Assembly (NCBI GenBank): GCA_002364615.1
Contig: DEYP01000002.1
Location: forward strand, 1 to 64,000
DNA: 64,000 nucleotides
Source of the DNA: Arsukibacterium sp. UBA3155
Lineage (GTDB): Bacteria > Pseudomonadota > Gammaproteobacteria > Enterobacterales > Alteromonadaceae
Direction of reading: 5' to 3'
Shown one piece after another: positions 16,781 to 26,484 of this stretch. The number at the start of each line of letters is the position of its first letter. Within the stretch, counting starts at the first letter, position 1. The notes beneath the pieces were generated by a model that searched no databases, had not been told where the DNA came from, and saw nothing but the letters and a program-made list of their open reading frames with translations. A program made the position numbers and the translations under genes.

Positions 16781-18130
16781 ATGTCTGATCAAACCATTAT
16801 GAAACCCCGGCCAGGAGGTCGTGCGAAGCGACCAGAAATTACCTCTGCTGCTCCGGCAGAGCCCTTAGCATCGGGCGGGGCCGCCACAGCTGCCAGCGCC
16901 AGTGTTAATAATGACAAAACCCGGATTGCCACGGGCAATCGCAGCAATACGTCCGGTCAGGGGCCGCAAACGTTGTCGATCAGTGACAACGTGTTGGTTG
17001 ATGAAGCCGCGATCTTATTTTCTTTGGTGGCACCGATACGCAGTACTGCCAGTCATCATGATGTTAATAGCTTAAAAAAGCAGTGTGTGAGTTTAATTAA
17101 TCAATATGAGCAGCAGCTGCGTGCCAAAGGTGTTGTGGCAGAAGTGATTGAGCAGGCCCGTTATACCTTATGCTGCTTTATTGATGAGATTGTGCTCAAC
17201 ACCCGTTGGGGTGGCAATAGTGACTGGGCGACAGAGAGCCTGCTGTCAACATTTCATAATGAGACCTTTGGCGGAGAGTATTTCTTTACTCTGCTGGAGA
17301 GTGCAATAAACCAGCCTTCGCAAAACCTGACGTTACTGGAATTGCAGTATTTATGTCTGTCTTTTGGTTTCGTGGGCAAAATGCGGGTTGAAGAGCGCGG
17401 CTACGAAAAACTGGAGCTGATCAAGGATCGCGCCTACAAGGCGATTCGAAGCCAGCGTGGCGAGCCTGCCCGCGAGCTGTCGCCAAAATGGCGCAGTGAT
17501 GTGGTGCAATCCGGAGCCCTGGAAAACCGCTTGCCGCTGTGGGTATTGTGCTCCGTTGTTGCCGCCTTATTGCTTGGCGTCTACATGTATCTTAATTACC
17601 AGGTTAATAATTACTCTGATCAGGTTCATCGTCAGTTAAATGCTTTGGTGAACTGGCAGCCTGATGTCGTGTCAGGCCAGAGTGGCAAACCCCATCAGGA
17701 TGCGATCCGCTTACAACAACTGCTGCAAACCGAAATTCGGCGCGATATGTTACAGGTGATAGAGCTGCCTGATCGGGTGCGGATCCGGGTAGGGTTACAT
17801 CATCTGTTCACCCCGGGTGGCGTCACCATTAATGAAAGCTTTATGCCGGTTATTACCAAAATAGCCAGGTCACTCGAAGGCGTTGAGGGTCGTATTCTGG
17901 TTACCGGTTTTACCGACGACTTACCCATTTTTACCAGTAAATATCCGTCCAACTGGCATCTGTCACTGGCCCGCGCTAATGCGATGGCGGACGCCCTGGC
18001 TTTTGGCGGCCAGTTACATGGTCGGTTATGGCCAGAAGGACGCGGTGAAGCTGATCCAATAGCGACCAACGATAGCGCCGCAAACCGGGCGCTGAACCGG
18101 CGGGTCGAAATAGATTTGTTAGCGCAGTAG
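16781..18130 (+). CDS. tssL: T6SS inner-membrane protein TssL with OmpA-like domain
   Basis: A 449-residue protein. A variable low-complexity N-terminus (1-65) is followed by the DotU/IcmH domain (about 70-235, with EQARYTLCCFIDEIVLNTRWGG), a single transmembrane helix near 250-270 and a C-terminal OmpA-like peptidoglycan-binding domain (about 325-448, with GFTDD and NRALNRRVEIDLL). This is the extended form of TssL, which carries its own cell-wall anchor. It sits in the usual K-L-M order. Confidence 0.95.
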   Translation: MSDQTIMKPRPGGRAKRPEITSAAPAEPLASGGAATAASASVNNDKTRIATGNRSNTSGQGPQTLSISDNVLVDEAAILFSLVAPIRSTASHHDVNSLKKQCVSLINQYEQQLRAKGVVAEVIEQARYTLCCFIDEIVLNTRWGGNSDWATESLLSTFHNETFGGEYFFTLLESAINQPSQNLTLLELQYLCLSFGFVGKMRVEERGYEKLELIKDRAYKAIRSQRGEPARELSPKWRSDVVQSGALENRLPLWVLCSVVAALLLGVYMYLNYQVNNYSDQVHRQLNALVNWQPDVVSGQSGKPHQDAIRLQQLLQTEIRRDMLQVIELPDRVRIRVGLHHLFTPGGVTINESFMPVITKIARSLEGVEGRILVTGFTDDLPIFTSKYPSNWHLSLARANAMADALAFGGQLHGRLWPEGRGEADPIATNDSAANRALNRRVEIDLLAQ

Positions 18131-18152
18131 CCAAGTGCAAAGGATTAGAAGT

Positions 18153-21100
18153 ATGAAAATTAAAGGATTTTTTCTGTCATTGCGCCGCATTCTGACCGCC
18201 GGCTGGGTGATAACCTTACTTGGCTTAACGGCACTGGCGCTGTTGATTTGGTTTGGTGGACCCCTAGTGGCAATTGCCGGTGTTGAGCCATTAGCCAGCA
18301 CCACCGCCAGGCTGGTGACACTGCTGCTTATTGCGCTGATCTGGGGCGCCAGCCATTATATCCGTGGTATGCGCGAAGACCGCTCGCATAAACAAGCGGT
18401 AGACACTTTGCTAAATGGCGAGGCGCATCAGCAACAGGATGCGATGGCGAAACGGGATATTGAAATACTGCGTAGCAGAATGCAAAAGGCGCTGGATATT
18501 TTAAAACATGCCCGCTTTAGCAAGGCACGGGATATCTATCAGTTACCCTGGTACATGCTTATTGGTCCGCCAGGGTCAGGTAAAACTACCGCGTTGCAAC
18601 AGTCTGGCCTGGAATTTCCGTTAAAGGAACAAATGGGAGTTGATGCTATTGAAGGTATTGGTGGCACCCGGCAGTGTGACTGGTGGTTTACTAATCAGGC
18701 GGTGTTAATAGATACGGCCGGTCGCTATACCACGCAGGACAGTCATGCCCAGCAGGATGCAACAGCCTGGCAGGGGTTTCTGGGCTTACTGCGCAAGCAC
18801 CGGCCACGCCGGCCAATAAATGGCGTAATTGTATTTGTCAGTCTGGCTGATTTACTGAACCAGACCCGCACCGAGCGTAACTTACATGCCAGGGCAATAA
18901 AACAACGGGTGCAGGAGCTGCAGAACCAGCTCGGGATGAGCTTTCCGGTTTATGTGATGTTTACTAAAGCGGATCTGATTGCCGGCTTTTCTGAGTTTTT
19001 TGATGATCTGGCGCCGGAAGATCGGCAGCAGGTATGGGGTACCACTTTTTCGCTGGAGCCAGAGAACGAAGAAAAAGGCATTGTGGCTCAGTTTAATAAA
19101 GAATTTCATGCCATGGTTAACCGGCTGCACCAGCGCTTATACAGCCGGCTGCAAAGCGAGCGGGAGCAACAGAGCCGGGCTGCTATCTATGAATTTCCGC
19201 GCCAGCTACGATTATTGCAAAGTGCAGCTGATGACTTCCTGAAAGAGATTTTTTCACCCAACCCATTTGAAAAAGCCACGATGTTGCGTGGCGTTTATAT
19301 TGCCAGCGCCACCCAGCAGGGCCAGCCGATTGATCGGATTATGGCGCAGTTAGGCGGCAATTTCGGCCTGGCTGAGCCACCGCTGCGCCGGCATAGTGGC
19401 GAGGGGAAAAGTTACTTTTTGACACGTTTTTTTGAGCAGATTGTGATCCCAGAGCGGGAGCTGGCCTCGGTAAATTTGCAACATAAAAACAAACATCGCT
19501 GGATCCGACATGGCACTCTGGCCGCTACTGCCGTGGCTTCAGTCTGGTTACTGAGTGCCTGGACTGCCAGTTATCACTGGAACCGACAGCTGGTCGATGA
19601 CGTTGCGCTGTCTTTGCAGCAGTACCATAGCCTGGATCAGTCGCAAGCGCAGCAATCGATGCTGCAACTTAACGAGCGGCTTAATGTACTGCGCGATATG
19701 CCCGCCGGCTATGCCGGTTTATTACCGGCGGACGGCCCGAAGAATCTTGGTTTATATCAGGGTGACAAACTAGGTCAGTCTGCTAAAACCGCTTATCAGC
19801 GGGCATTGTATACCGACTTTGTGCCTTTTCTGCTGAACAGTTTAGCCTCCGAGATGCAGCAACATGCTGAGCATCGGGATTATTTATATGAGACGCTGAA
19901 AACCTATCTGATGATTTTTCAGCCGGAGCGATTTGAGGCAGAGCAGGTGCAGGCATGGTTTGCACAGTTTACCGAACGTATGATGCCCGCTGATGTTAAC
20001 CAGCCGCTGCGAACCTCTTTGCAAAGCCATCTGGATGCATTATTGCAGGCAGGTATTCAGGGCGCCCGTTACGATGAAAATGTCGTCGCTGACACCCGTG
20101 ACTTACTGATGACTGTGCCTTTGGCCGAGCGCGCTTATCAGCGGGTCCGCACCGAGCTGATGGACAGCCACATACCAGATTTTCGTCTGTCAGATGTGTT
20201 GGCAACTGACAGCGTAACACTATTCAGTCGACGAAGTGGTAAACCGCTACGCCAGGGCATCTCAGGCTTGTATACCTATCAGGGGTTTCATGGCGTTTTT
20301 AATATTGAGAAGCGCCGGATCATTCGCCAGTTGCTGGCCGACAGCTGGGTATATGGTGAGGAAGACGCGGCTGGTGGTGAACAGAATAACGCAGATTTAT
20401 CTGCAAAGGTCACTCTGCGTTATTTACGCGACTACGTGTATTTATGGCAGGAATTGCTAAACGACATTGAAATGCAACCTATTACCAATGTCGAGCAGGG
20501 ACTGGCCCTTACCAGGATCCTGGCTGGGCCGGAGCAGCCTATTCAGAACCTGATTAAAGCGGCGCAGCAAAACCTGCGTTTAACGCAGTTGCCTGAATCG
20601 GCTGAACTGGATATGGCGGCAGATGTTGCCGGTAAAGTAGCTAAAACACAGTTTTCCAGTCAGACCACCCGCTTAAACCGGATACTGCCGGATGAGATGC
20701 CAGATGTCAGTCGTAGCTTGCCCGGAAAAGAAGTTGAGGCGGCGTTTTCAGCGCTGCTGGCCATCGAACCTGTTCAGCTGGAGCAAATTGGCCAGACTAC
20801 CCGGCGTTATTATGAATATCTGGAGCGGCTGTATGCGCCAGGGGGCAGGGCACGTCAGGCGTACGCTAATCAGCTAAACTCGCAGGAGGGCAATGAGCTT
20901 AATGTGGCACTGCGTCGGTTACGCAGTGAAATCCCCGCGCCGTTCAGTACCTGGCTGGGTAATATTTCCAGCGATACTGCACAGCTGTTTGCCAGCGGCA
21001 GTCGTCAGCATATTAATGAAGCATGGCAAGGCAAGGTACTCAGCGAGTATCGTGGTGCTATCGCCGGTCGTTATCCTCTGAACCGCAGGGCCGAGGCAGA

Positions 21101-21698
21101 TATTAAACTACGTGATTTTGAGAAGTTTTTTGGTTATGGCGGCACTCTGGACAGTTTCTTTAATGATTATCTGAGCCCTTTTGTTAACACCAGTCGCACC
21201 GCCTGGACCTTTAAAAAAGATATCGGTCTTGATGCTAATGTGCTGCAGACATTTCAACGTGCCCAGCGCATACGGAGTACCTTTTTTGAACCGGGCAGTC
21301 AGAAGTTAAAAGTAGGTTTTAGTTTAAAACCATTATTTCTGGATCGGCATATTACCCACCTGATGCTGGATATAGCGGGGCAGGAATTGTCTTACCGGCA
21401 TGGACCAACCCGTTCCAGCCAGTTCTACTGGCCGGGTGATCGCAACAAACTGCAGACCCGGCTGGTATTTACCCCGGCAAATGCTGGCTTATCATCTAAT
21501 GTTAGCTATCAGGGTGAGTGGTCCTGGTTCCGGTTACTGGATGAACTGACCCTGGCACGACCGCAAACCCGCACCGACAAAGTGCTGCATCTGGCAGTGC
21601 AGGGCAATAAAGCCAGGCTGGAGTTGGTTCCAGATACGGTAAATACGCCGTTCTGGAGTAGCGAGTTGGAGGCATTCTCGTGTCCGGCCAGTCTGTAG
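18153..21698 (+). CDS. tssM: T6SS inner-membrane protein TssM (IcmF)
   Basis: An 1181-residue IcmF-family protein. Two transmembrane segments near residues 15-60, a cytoplasmic NTPase domain with an intact Walker A GPPGSGKT at 138-145 and IDTAGRY near 188, a third transmembrane helix near 455-475, and a large periplasmic domain ending in the DUF1215/IcmF C-terminal region. TssM spans the periplasm to TssJ. Not all TssM proteins keep the Walker A; this one does. AGGATT lies about 10 bases before the ATG at 18153. It overlaps the next gene by 19 bases. Confidence 0.95.
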   Translation: MKIKGFFLSLRRILTAGWVITLLGLTALALLIWFGGPLVAIAGVEPLASTTARLVTLLLIALIWGASHYIRGMREDRSHKQAVDTLLNGEAHQQQDAMAKRDIEILRSRMQKALDILKHARFSKARDIYQLPWYMLIGPPGSGKTTALQQSGLEFPLKEQMGVDAIEGIGGTRQCDWWFTNQAVLIDTAGRYTTQDSHAQQDATAWQGFLGLLRKHRPRRPINGVIVFVSLADLLNQTRTERNLHARAIKQRVQELQNQLGMSFPVYVMFTKADLIAGFSEFFDDLAPEDRQQVWGTTFSLEPENEEKGIVAQFNKEFHAMVNRLHQRLYSRLQSEREQQSRAAIYEFPRQLRLLQSAADDFLKEIFSPNPFEKATMLRGVYIASATQQGQPIDRIMAQLGGNFGLAEPPLRRHSGEGKSYFLTRFFEQIVIPERELASVNLQHKNKHRWIRHGTLAATAVASVWLLSAWTASYHWNRQLVDDVALSLQQYHSLDQSQAQQSMLQLNERLNVLRDMPAGYAGLLPADGPKNLGLYQGDKLGQSAKTAYQRALYTDFVPFLLNSLASEMQQHAEHRDYLYETLKTYLMIFQPERFEAEQVQAWFAQFTERMMPADVNQPLRTSLQSHLDALLQAGIQGARYDENVVADTRDLLMTVPLAERAYQRVRTELMDSHIPDFRLSDVLATDSVTLFSRRSGKPLRQGISGLYTYQGFHGVFNIEKRRIIRQLLADSWVYGEEDAAGGEQNNADLSAKVTLRYLRDYVYLWQELLNDIEMQPITNVEQGLALTRILAGPEQPIQNLIKAAQQNLRLTQLPESAELDMAADVAGKVAKTQFSSQTTRLNRILPDEMPDVSRSLPGKEVEAAFSALLAIEPVQLEQIGQTTRRYYEYLERLYAPGGRARQAYANQLNSQEGNELNVALRRLRSEIPAPFSTWLGNISSDTAQLFASGSRQHINEAWQGKVLSEYRGAIAGRYPLNRRAEADIKLRDFEKFFGYGGTLDSFFNDYLSPFVNTSRTAWTFKKDIGLDANVLQTFQRAQRIRSTFFEPGSQKLKVGFSLKPLFLDRHITHLMLDIAGQELSYRHGPTRSSQFYWPGDRNKLQTRLVFTPANAGLSSNVSYQGEWSWFRLLDELTLARPQTRTDKVLHLAVQGNKARLELVPDTVNTPFWSSELEAFSCPASL

Positions 21699-22408
21699 CA
21701 CAACAGGTGGTATCACCCTTAGGTATTTGTGGCAAAGTGGCCAGCCAGGGAGATTTCCTGGCGCAGGGACTTGAGGTTGCCTTTGTCGACAGTTGGAATG
21801 AGTGGCTGCAAGCGGTGCTTGCGGTAAGTCGTGAGCAACTGGGAGCGGCGTGGCTTGAAACTTACCTGACAAGTCCTGTCTGGCATTTTGCCTTATCCCC
21901 CGGGGTTTGCAGTGATCAGGCCATGGCAGGCACGCTGATGCCATCGGTGGATCAGGTGGGGCGTCACTTCCCCTTTACCCTTGCCGCTGAACTTTCGGTA
22001 ACGCCGGTTCAGGCGTGGCACGAACGAGGCTGGTGTGAAGAGCTTGAGCAACAAGCACTTGCCACTTTGGACGATGGCTTTGAGCTGCAGCGCTGGCTGA
22101 CTGCGCTGGCCAAGCTGCCGGTAGCCTGGCCTGAGTCAAAGCGGATCCAGGTCAGCCAAAGCAGCAACGAAGCTATCCGCCAGGCCTGGACTATCAGTGC
22201 CAGTGCGCCGCTGGAAAGTCTTGGTCTGTTACATCAGAGTTACCTGCAACAGTTTTCACGTTATTGCCTGTGGTGGACCAACGGCTCTGAGCATGTCGCC
22301 CCGTGTTTGCTGGTGACATCTGGTTTGCCTCAGGTGAGTCAGTATGCTGCCATGCTGGATGGTGACTGGTCGCGCTGGAACTGGCAACAAAAACAAATTC
22401 AATATTAA
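21680..22408 (+). CDS. tagF: T6SS accessory protein TagF (ImpM family)
   Basis: A 242-residue protein of the TagF family, known in Pseudomonas as a post-translational repressor of T6SS firing. The opening GICGKVASQGDFLAQGLEVAFVDSWNEWLQ (residues about 13-42), then WHFALSPGVC and MPSVDQVGRHFPFTL near 95, are family hallmarks. The GTG start overlaps tssM by 19 bases, implying translational coupling. It stands just before the phosphatase gene, matching its role in regulation. Confidence 0.92.
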   Translation: MSGQSVAQQVVSPLGICGKVASQGDFLAQGLEVAFVDSWNEWLQAVLAVSREQLGAAWLETYLTSPVWHFALSPGVCSDQAMAGTLMPSVDQVGRHFPFTLAAELSVTPVQAWHERGWCEELEQQALATLDDGFELQRWLTALAKLPVAWPESKRIQVSQSSNEAIRQAWTISASAPLESLGLLHQSYLQQFSRYCLWWTNGSEHVAPCLLVTSGLPQVSQYAAMLDGDWSRWNWQQKQIQY

Positions 22409-22425
22409 TCCGGATGGTGACATTA

Positions 22426-23199
22426 ATGATGCAAATTGCATTTCATGCCCAAAGCCACAAAGGCTTAGTTCGCCAACTAAATGAAGATGCGTGTCTGGCA
22501 CTACCTGAAGCCGGCGTATGGGCTGTAGCTGATGGTATGGGAGGGCATGCCGCGGGTGACATTGCCAGCCGGATGGTAATGGACCTGCTTAAAACAGCAG
22601 TCGACAGTGCAGGAGAGGCGCTAAGTGCAGCCATATTAAACCAGGCATTGCAGGAGGCTAACCGGGCACTGGTGAAATACAGTCAGCAGCAATTGCTTGG
22701 CACATTGGCCGGCACTACGGTGGTGGTATTGTTTATCCAGCAGGCTACCTATCATTTACTCTGGGCGGGTGACAGCCGTTGTTATTTATTACGTAACAAT
22801 ACGTTAGAGCAGTTGAGCCATGATCACAGCCAGGTTAATGAAATGGTAGCGCAAGGCTTACTGGATGCCAGCGAAGCAGAAAGTCATGAGCTGGCAAATG
22901 TGATTACCCGGGCGGTTGGGGTTGATACTGAATTGGAGGTTGCAATCTGTTCAGATAGCTGTCAGCCGGGTGATTTATTTTTGCTGTGTACCGATGGTTT
23001 AACAAAAGAGTTACCTGACAATGAAATTCATCAATATTTACAACATGATGATATAGCCGACGCCAGCAAAGCATTATTGCACTCCACTCTGGTAGCCGGC
23101 GCAAAAGACAATGTCACCAGCATCCTGGTGGAGCTTAAAGGTCACGCAAATGTTAATTCAAATGACATGACAATACCGTTAAATCGTAAAATTGTATAA
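22426..23199 (+). CDS. pppA: T6SS PP2C-type protein phosphatase (PppA-like)
   Basis: A 257-residue PPM-family metallophosphatase that should reverse phosphorylation by the divergent kinase. Seen: NEDA near residues 19-22, AVADGMGGHAAGDIAS near 34-49 (metal-binding aspartate and glycines), LWAGDSRCYLL near 108, and LFLLCTDGLTKEL near 180, followed by KDNVTSILVEL. The start is uncertain: ATGs lie at 22414, 22426 and 22429; GGATGG at 22412 best serves 22426. A 78-base AT-rich gap separates it from tssA. Confidence 0.9.
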   Translation: MMQIAFHAQSHKGLVRQLNEDACLALPEAGVWAVADGMGGHAAGDIASRMVMDLLKTAVDSAGEALSAAILNQALQEANRALVKYSQQQLLGTLAGTTVVVLFIQQATYHLLWAGDSRCYLLRNNTLEQLSHDHSQVNEMVAQGLLDASEAESHELANVITRAVGVDTELEVAICSDSCQPGDLFLLCTDGLTKELPDNEIHQYLQHDDIADASKALLHSTLVAGAKDNVTSILVELKGHANVNSNDMTIPLNRKIV

Positions 23200-23200
23200 A

Positions 23201-23234
23201 TATAGTTTGAAATGTTGTTATTTCGTGAACTATA
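23201..23234. repeat. Inverted repeat upstream of tssA
   Basis: TATAGTT (23201-23207) and AACTATA (23228-23234) are exact reverse complements 20 bases apart, in the only AT-rich gap within the left half of the T6SS operon. It may be an operator or a weak stem. There is no T-run, so a terminator is unlikely. Confidence 0.35.
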
Positions 23235-23277
23235 AAGTAACATATTTTGCTGTTGATGTACTTAATGGTTAATTGTG

Positions 23278-24366
23278 ATGGATCGCAGTGAATTAATAGA
23301 TTTTGAGTTGTTAATTAAACCCGTAGCGGAACATGCGCCGGCGGGCATCGATCCACGTAGCGATATTTCACCTACCTCACAGTACTACACCTTAAAAGAC
23401 GTTCGCAGTCAGGCTCGTGCCAATGAGCGGGCCATGCTGTTTGAAGATGATGATTTTCAGTCACTGGTGCTTGACTGGCGACCGCTTGCCCAGGCTTTAC
23501 CCGATATATTAACTGAGCAAAGTAAAGATCTGGAATATGCAGCCTGGCTGATTGAGGCCTGGTGTCGCACCGAGGGCTTTGCTGGCTTGGCGGCGGGTTT
23601 TAAAACCACGCGGTTACTGATTGAACAGTTTTGGAAAGATATTTATCCATTACCCGATGATGAAGGCATGGACGCACGGATAGCGCCGTTGATTGGCCTT
23701 AATGGTTACGAAGGTGATGGCGCACTAATTACCCCGATATTAAGTATTCCCATCACGGATATCAGCTCGGTGGGCTGTTTTGCCTGCTGGCAATATGTTC
23801 GTGCGGCGGACTTATCCCGCAAAGACGAGAATAAACAGAAACTGCGCGCCGATGCCGGCATCGCCAGTCTGGAGCAAATTCAACAGGCGGTTCAGGAAAC
23901 CCCCGCTGGTTTTTACCAGCAGCTTTACAGCGACATTCAATTGGCGATGGCTGAATTTAAACAGTTATCTGATGTGATGGATGCCGCGATGGAAGGCTCA
24001 CCGCAGCCGACAACTGCCATTAGTAAAGCAATGCAGAAATGTCTGGATGCGGTGAGCTATCTGGCAGCAGATAAGCTGAGTGTGGCTGAACATCATGCCG
24101 CAACGGATGCTGCTGATACCGCTGTTAACCTGAACCCGAATAACGTCGACGAGCAACTGCAATCACGTCAGCAGGTTATTCGCTCATTACAGCATGCGGT
24201 TGATTTTTTTCGAAAAACCGAACCGCATTCGCCAATGTCGTATGCGCTTGAGCAAGTGATCCGCTGGAGTGACCTCACTTTACCGGAGCTGTTGCAGGAG
24301 CTGATTGACGATAACAATACCCGAAACAGTTATTTTCGTCTGGCGGGGATCCCGCAGACCAAGTAG
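23278..24366 (+). CDS. tssA: T6SS cap protein TssA
   Basis: A 362-residue protein with an ImpA N-terminal domain: LLIKPVAEHAPAGIDPRSD near residues 9-28 and EAWCRTEGFAGLAAGFKTTRLLIEQFWKDIYP near 95-126 are diagnostic. The C-terminal part ends in the helical region with PHSPMSYALEQVIRW. TssA caps the growing sheath and coordinates baseplate and tail assembly. The ATG at 23278 follows GTG at 23275; a ribosome-binding site is weak in either case. Confidence 0.92.
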   Translation: MDRSELIDFELLIKPVAEHAPAGIDPRSDISPTSQYYTLKDVRSQARANERAMLFEDDDFQSLVLDWRPLAQALPDILTEQSKDLEYAAWLIEAWCRTEGFAGLAAGFKTTRLLIEQFWKDIYPLPDDEGMDARIAPLIGLNGYEGDGALITPILSIPITDISSVGCFACWQYVRAADLSRKDENKQKLRADAGIASLEQIQQAVQETPAGFYQQLYSDIQLAMAEFKQLSDVMDAAMEGSPQPTTAISKAMQKCLDAVSYLAADKLSVAEHHAATDAADTAVNLNPNNVDEQLQSRQQVIRSLQHAVDFFRKTEPHSPMSYALEQVIRWSDLTLPELLQELIDDNNTRNSYFRLAGIPQTK

Positions 24367-24437
24367 TACAACCTGAGTAGTGCAACCGGCCAGCGTTGCC
24401 TGCGCGGCCACGACAGACAAATGATAGGAGAGCGTAA

Positions 24438-24938
24438 ATGGAAAGTATTCACAGTAAGTTGTCACGGGTACGCAAACCCAGAGTTCACATTACTTATGAT
24501 GTTGAGACTGAAGGCAACGCGGTAAAAAAAGAACTGCCTTTTGTAGTAGGGGTAATGGGCGACTTCGCCGGTCACAATACTCAAGCGTTAAAACCATTAA
24601 AAGATCGGCGTTTTGTCCAAATTGACCGCGATAATTTTGACGAAGTATTAAAGCGGATGAACCCAAAGCTAAATTTTAAAGTGGAAAATAAGCTGGCCGG
24701 CGACGGCAGCGAGTTTGCCGTCGATTTGCAATTTAAATCGATGCAGGACTTTGAACCTGCGGCCATTGTGCGCCAGGTTGAACCGCTGGAGAAACTGATG
24801 GCTACCCGTAATAAGTTACGGGATCTGATGACCAAAATAGACCGCTCTGAAGATTTGGAAAATATTCTGGAACGGGTACTTAACAGTGATGCTGACCTGC
24901 AACAGCTGGCGCAGGAACTGAATGTAGAGGATAAATAA
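24438..24938 (+). CDS. tssB: T6SS sheath small subunit TssB
   Basis: A 166-residue protein that forms the contractile sheath with TssC. Seen: [33 protein letters not shown] at the N-terminus, [18 protein letters not shown]-like region near 55-73, and the C-terminal helix [14 protein letters not shown] used to lock into TssC. AGGAG is about 6 bases before the ATG. Length and motifs are standard. Confidence 0.96.
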   Translation: MESIHSKLSRVRKPRVHITYDVETEGNAVKKELPFVVGVMGDFAGHNTQALKPLKDRRFVQIDRDNFDEVLKRMNPKLNFKVENKLAGDGSEFAVDLQFKSMQDFEPAAIVRQVEPLEKLMATRNKLRDLMTKIDRSEDLENILERVLNSDADLQQLAQELNVEDK

Positions 24939-24939
24939 T

Positions 24940-26430
24940 ATGAGTACGGAAGCTTTAGCACAAAGCCACGACAGCAGCACTGAGTTTGCATCGCTACTGG
25001 ACCAGGCTATCGGTGCCACCAAGCAGACAGATGCGTCGCGCGCCGAAGAACTTATTCGCACCCTAACCGAAGAAGCAATGAGCGGCACGGTCAGCTGGAA
25101 TAAAAACCTGACGGTAACGTTTAACGAAGCGATTAACCGGCTGGACACCCTGATCTCTGATCAGCTGGCGGCCATTATGCATGCGGAAGATTTTCAGAAA
25201 TTAGAAGGTAGCTGGCGTGGGCTTAATCATCTGGTGACTAACTCTGAAACGGGCAGTTCACTTAAAATCCGCATGATTAGCATGAGCAAAAAAGAGCTGT
25301 ACAAGGATTTAAGTAAAGCGGTCGAGTTTGACCAGAGCCAGACCTTTAAAAAAGTGTATGAAACAGAGTTTGGTACCCCAGGTGGCGAGCCTTATGGTGC
25401 GATCATTGGTGACTATGAGTTTACCAACCATCCGGAAGATATTGAAACGCTGACCTATATGTCTAATGTTTCTGCCGCTGGTTTTTGCCCGTTCCTGTCC
25501 AGTGCCTCACCGGCGTTGTTTGGTTTTGACGAGTGGACGGAACTGTCTAAGCCACGCGATTTAGAAAAGATTTTTGAATCGCTGGAATACACTAAATGGC
25601 GTTCATTCCGTGACAGTGACGATTCACGCTTTGTGACGCTGTCAATGCCACGGGTACTGGCACGCCTGCCTTACGGTAGCACTACGGCGCCGGTAGAAGA
25701 GTTTGGCTATGAAGAGTTTGAATTAGATGGCCAGAAAGCCGTTGCCAAAAATACTAACCATAACCACTATTGCTGGATGAATGCCGCCTATGTATTGGGT
25801 AGCCGGTTGACCAATGCTTTTGCACAATATGGCTTTTGTACCGCCATTCGCGGCGCAGAAGGCGGCGGTAAAGTGGAAGGTTTACCGTCGCATATCTTTA
25901 TGAGTGATGATGGTGACCCGGATCTGAAATGTCCTACCGAAATTGGTATTACCGATCGTCGTGAAGCAGAGCTGGGCAAAATGGGCTTTCTGCCATTATG
26001 CCATTATAAAAATACCGACTACGCCGTGTTTTTTGGTGCCCAGACCGCACAAAAACCGAAAAAATATGATAGCCCGGAAGCCACCGCAAATGCCGCTATA
26101 TCAGCCCGTTTACCGTATTTAATGGCGACATCACGTTTTGCCCATTACCTCAAAGTGTTGGCCCGCGACAAAATTGGCAGCTTTATGGAGGCCGAAGATG
26201 TGGAAGTGTGGCTCAATCGTTGGATCCTGACTTATGTTAATGCCTCAGAAGGCAGCGGCCAGGAAGTCCGGGCCCGTTATCCACTGGCGGATGCCAAGGT
26301 GCAGGTGCGTGAGATCCCGGGGCGTCCTGGTTCTTATAATGCCGTAGCCTGGTTACGGCCATGGTTGCAGCTGGAAGAATTGTCTACGTCATTACGTTTA
26401 GTAGCCAAAATTCCGGAAATGGGTAGCTAA
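24940..26430 (+). CDS. tssC: T6SS sheath large subunit TssC
   Basis: A 496-residue VipB/ImpC protein. Typical landmarks: [18 protein letters not shown] near residue 88, [14 protein letters not shown] near 148, [16 protein letters not shown] near 182, [18 protein letters not shown] near 314 and [21 protein letters not shown] near 395. It begins one base after the tssB stop with a near-overlap, so the two sheath proteins are made together. Confidence 0.96.
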   Translation: MSTEALAQSHDSSTEFASLLDQAIGATKQTDASRAEELIRTLTEEAMSGTVSWNKNLTVTFNEAINRLDTLISDQLAAIMHAEDFQKLEGSWRGLNHLVTNSETGSSLKIRMISMSKKELYKDLSKAVEFDQSQTFKKVYETEFGTPGGEPYGAIIGDYEFTNHPEDIETLTYMSNVSAAGFCPFLSSASPALFGFDEWTELSKPRDLEKIFESLEYTKWRSFRDSDDSRFVTLSMPRVLARLPYGSTTAPVEEFGYEEFELDGQKAVAKNTNHNHYCWMNAAYVLGSRLTNAFAQYGFCTAIRGAEGGGKVEGLPSHIFMSDDGDPDLKCPTEIGITDRREAELGKMGFLPLCHYKNTDYAVFFGAQTAQKPKKYDSPEATANAAISARLPYLMATSRFAHYLKVLARDKIGSFMEAEDVEVWLNRWILTYVNASEGSGQEVRARYPLADAKVQVREIPGRPGSYNAVAWLRPWLQLEELSTSLRLVAKIPEMGS

Positions 26431-26484
26431 GCACGTTTTAGTAACCAACTCTGAGCGGTTATAAAAGGCAGGGACGGACAAGTC

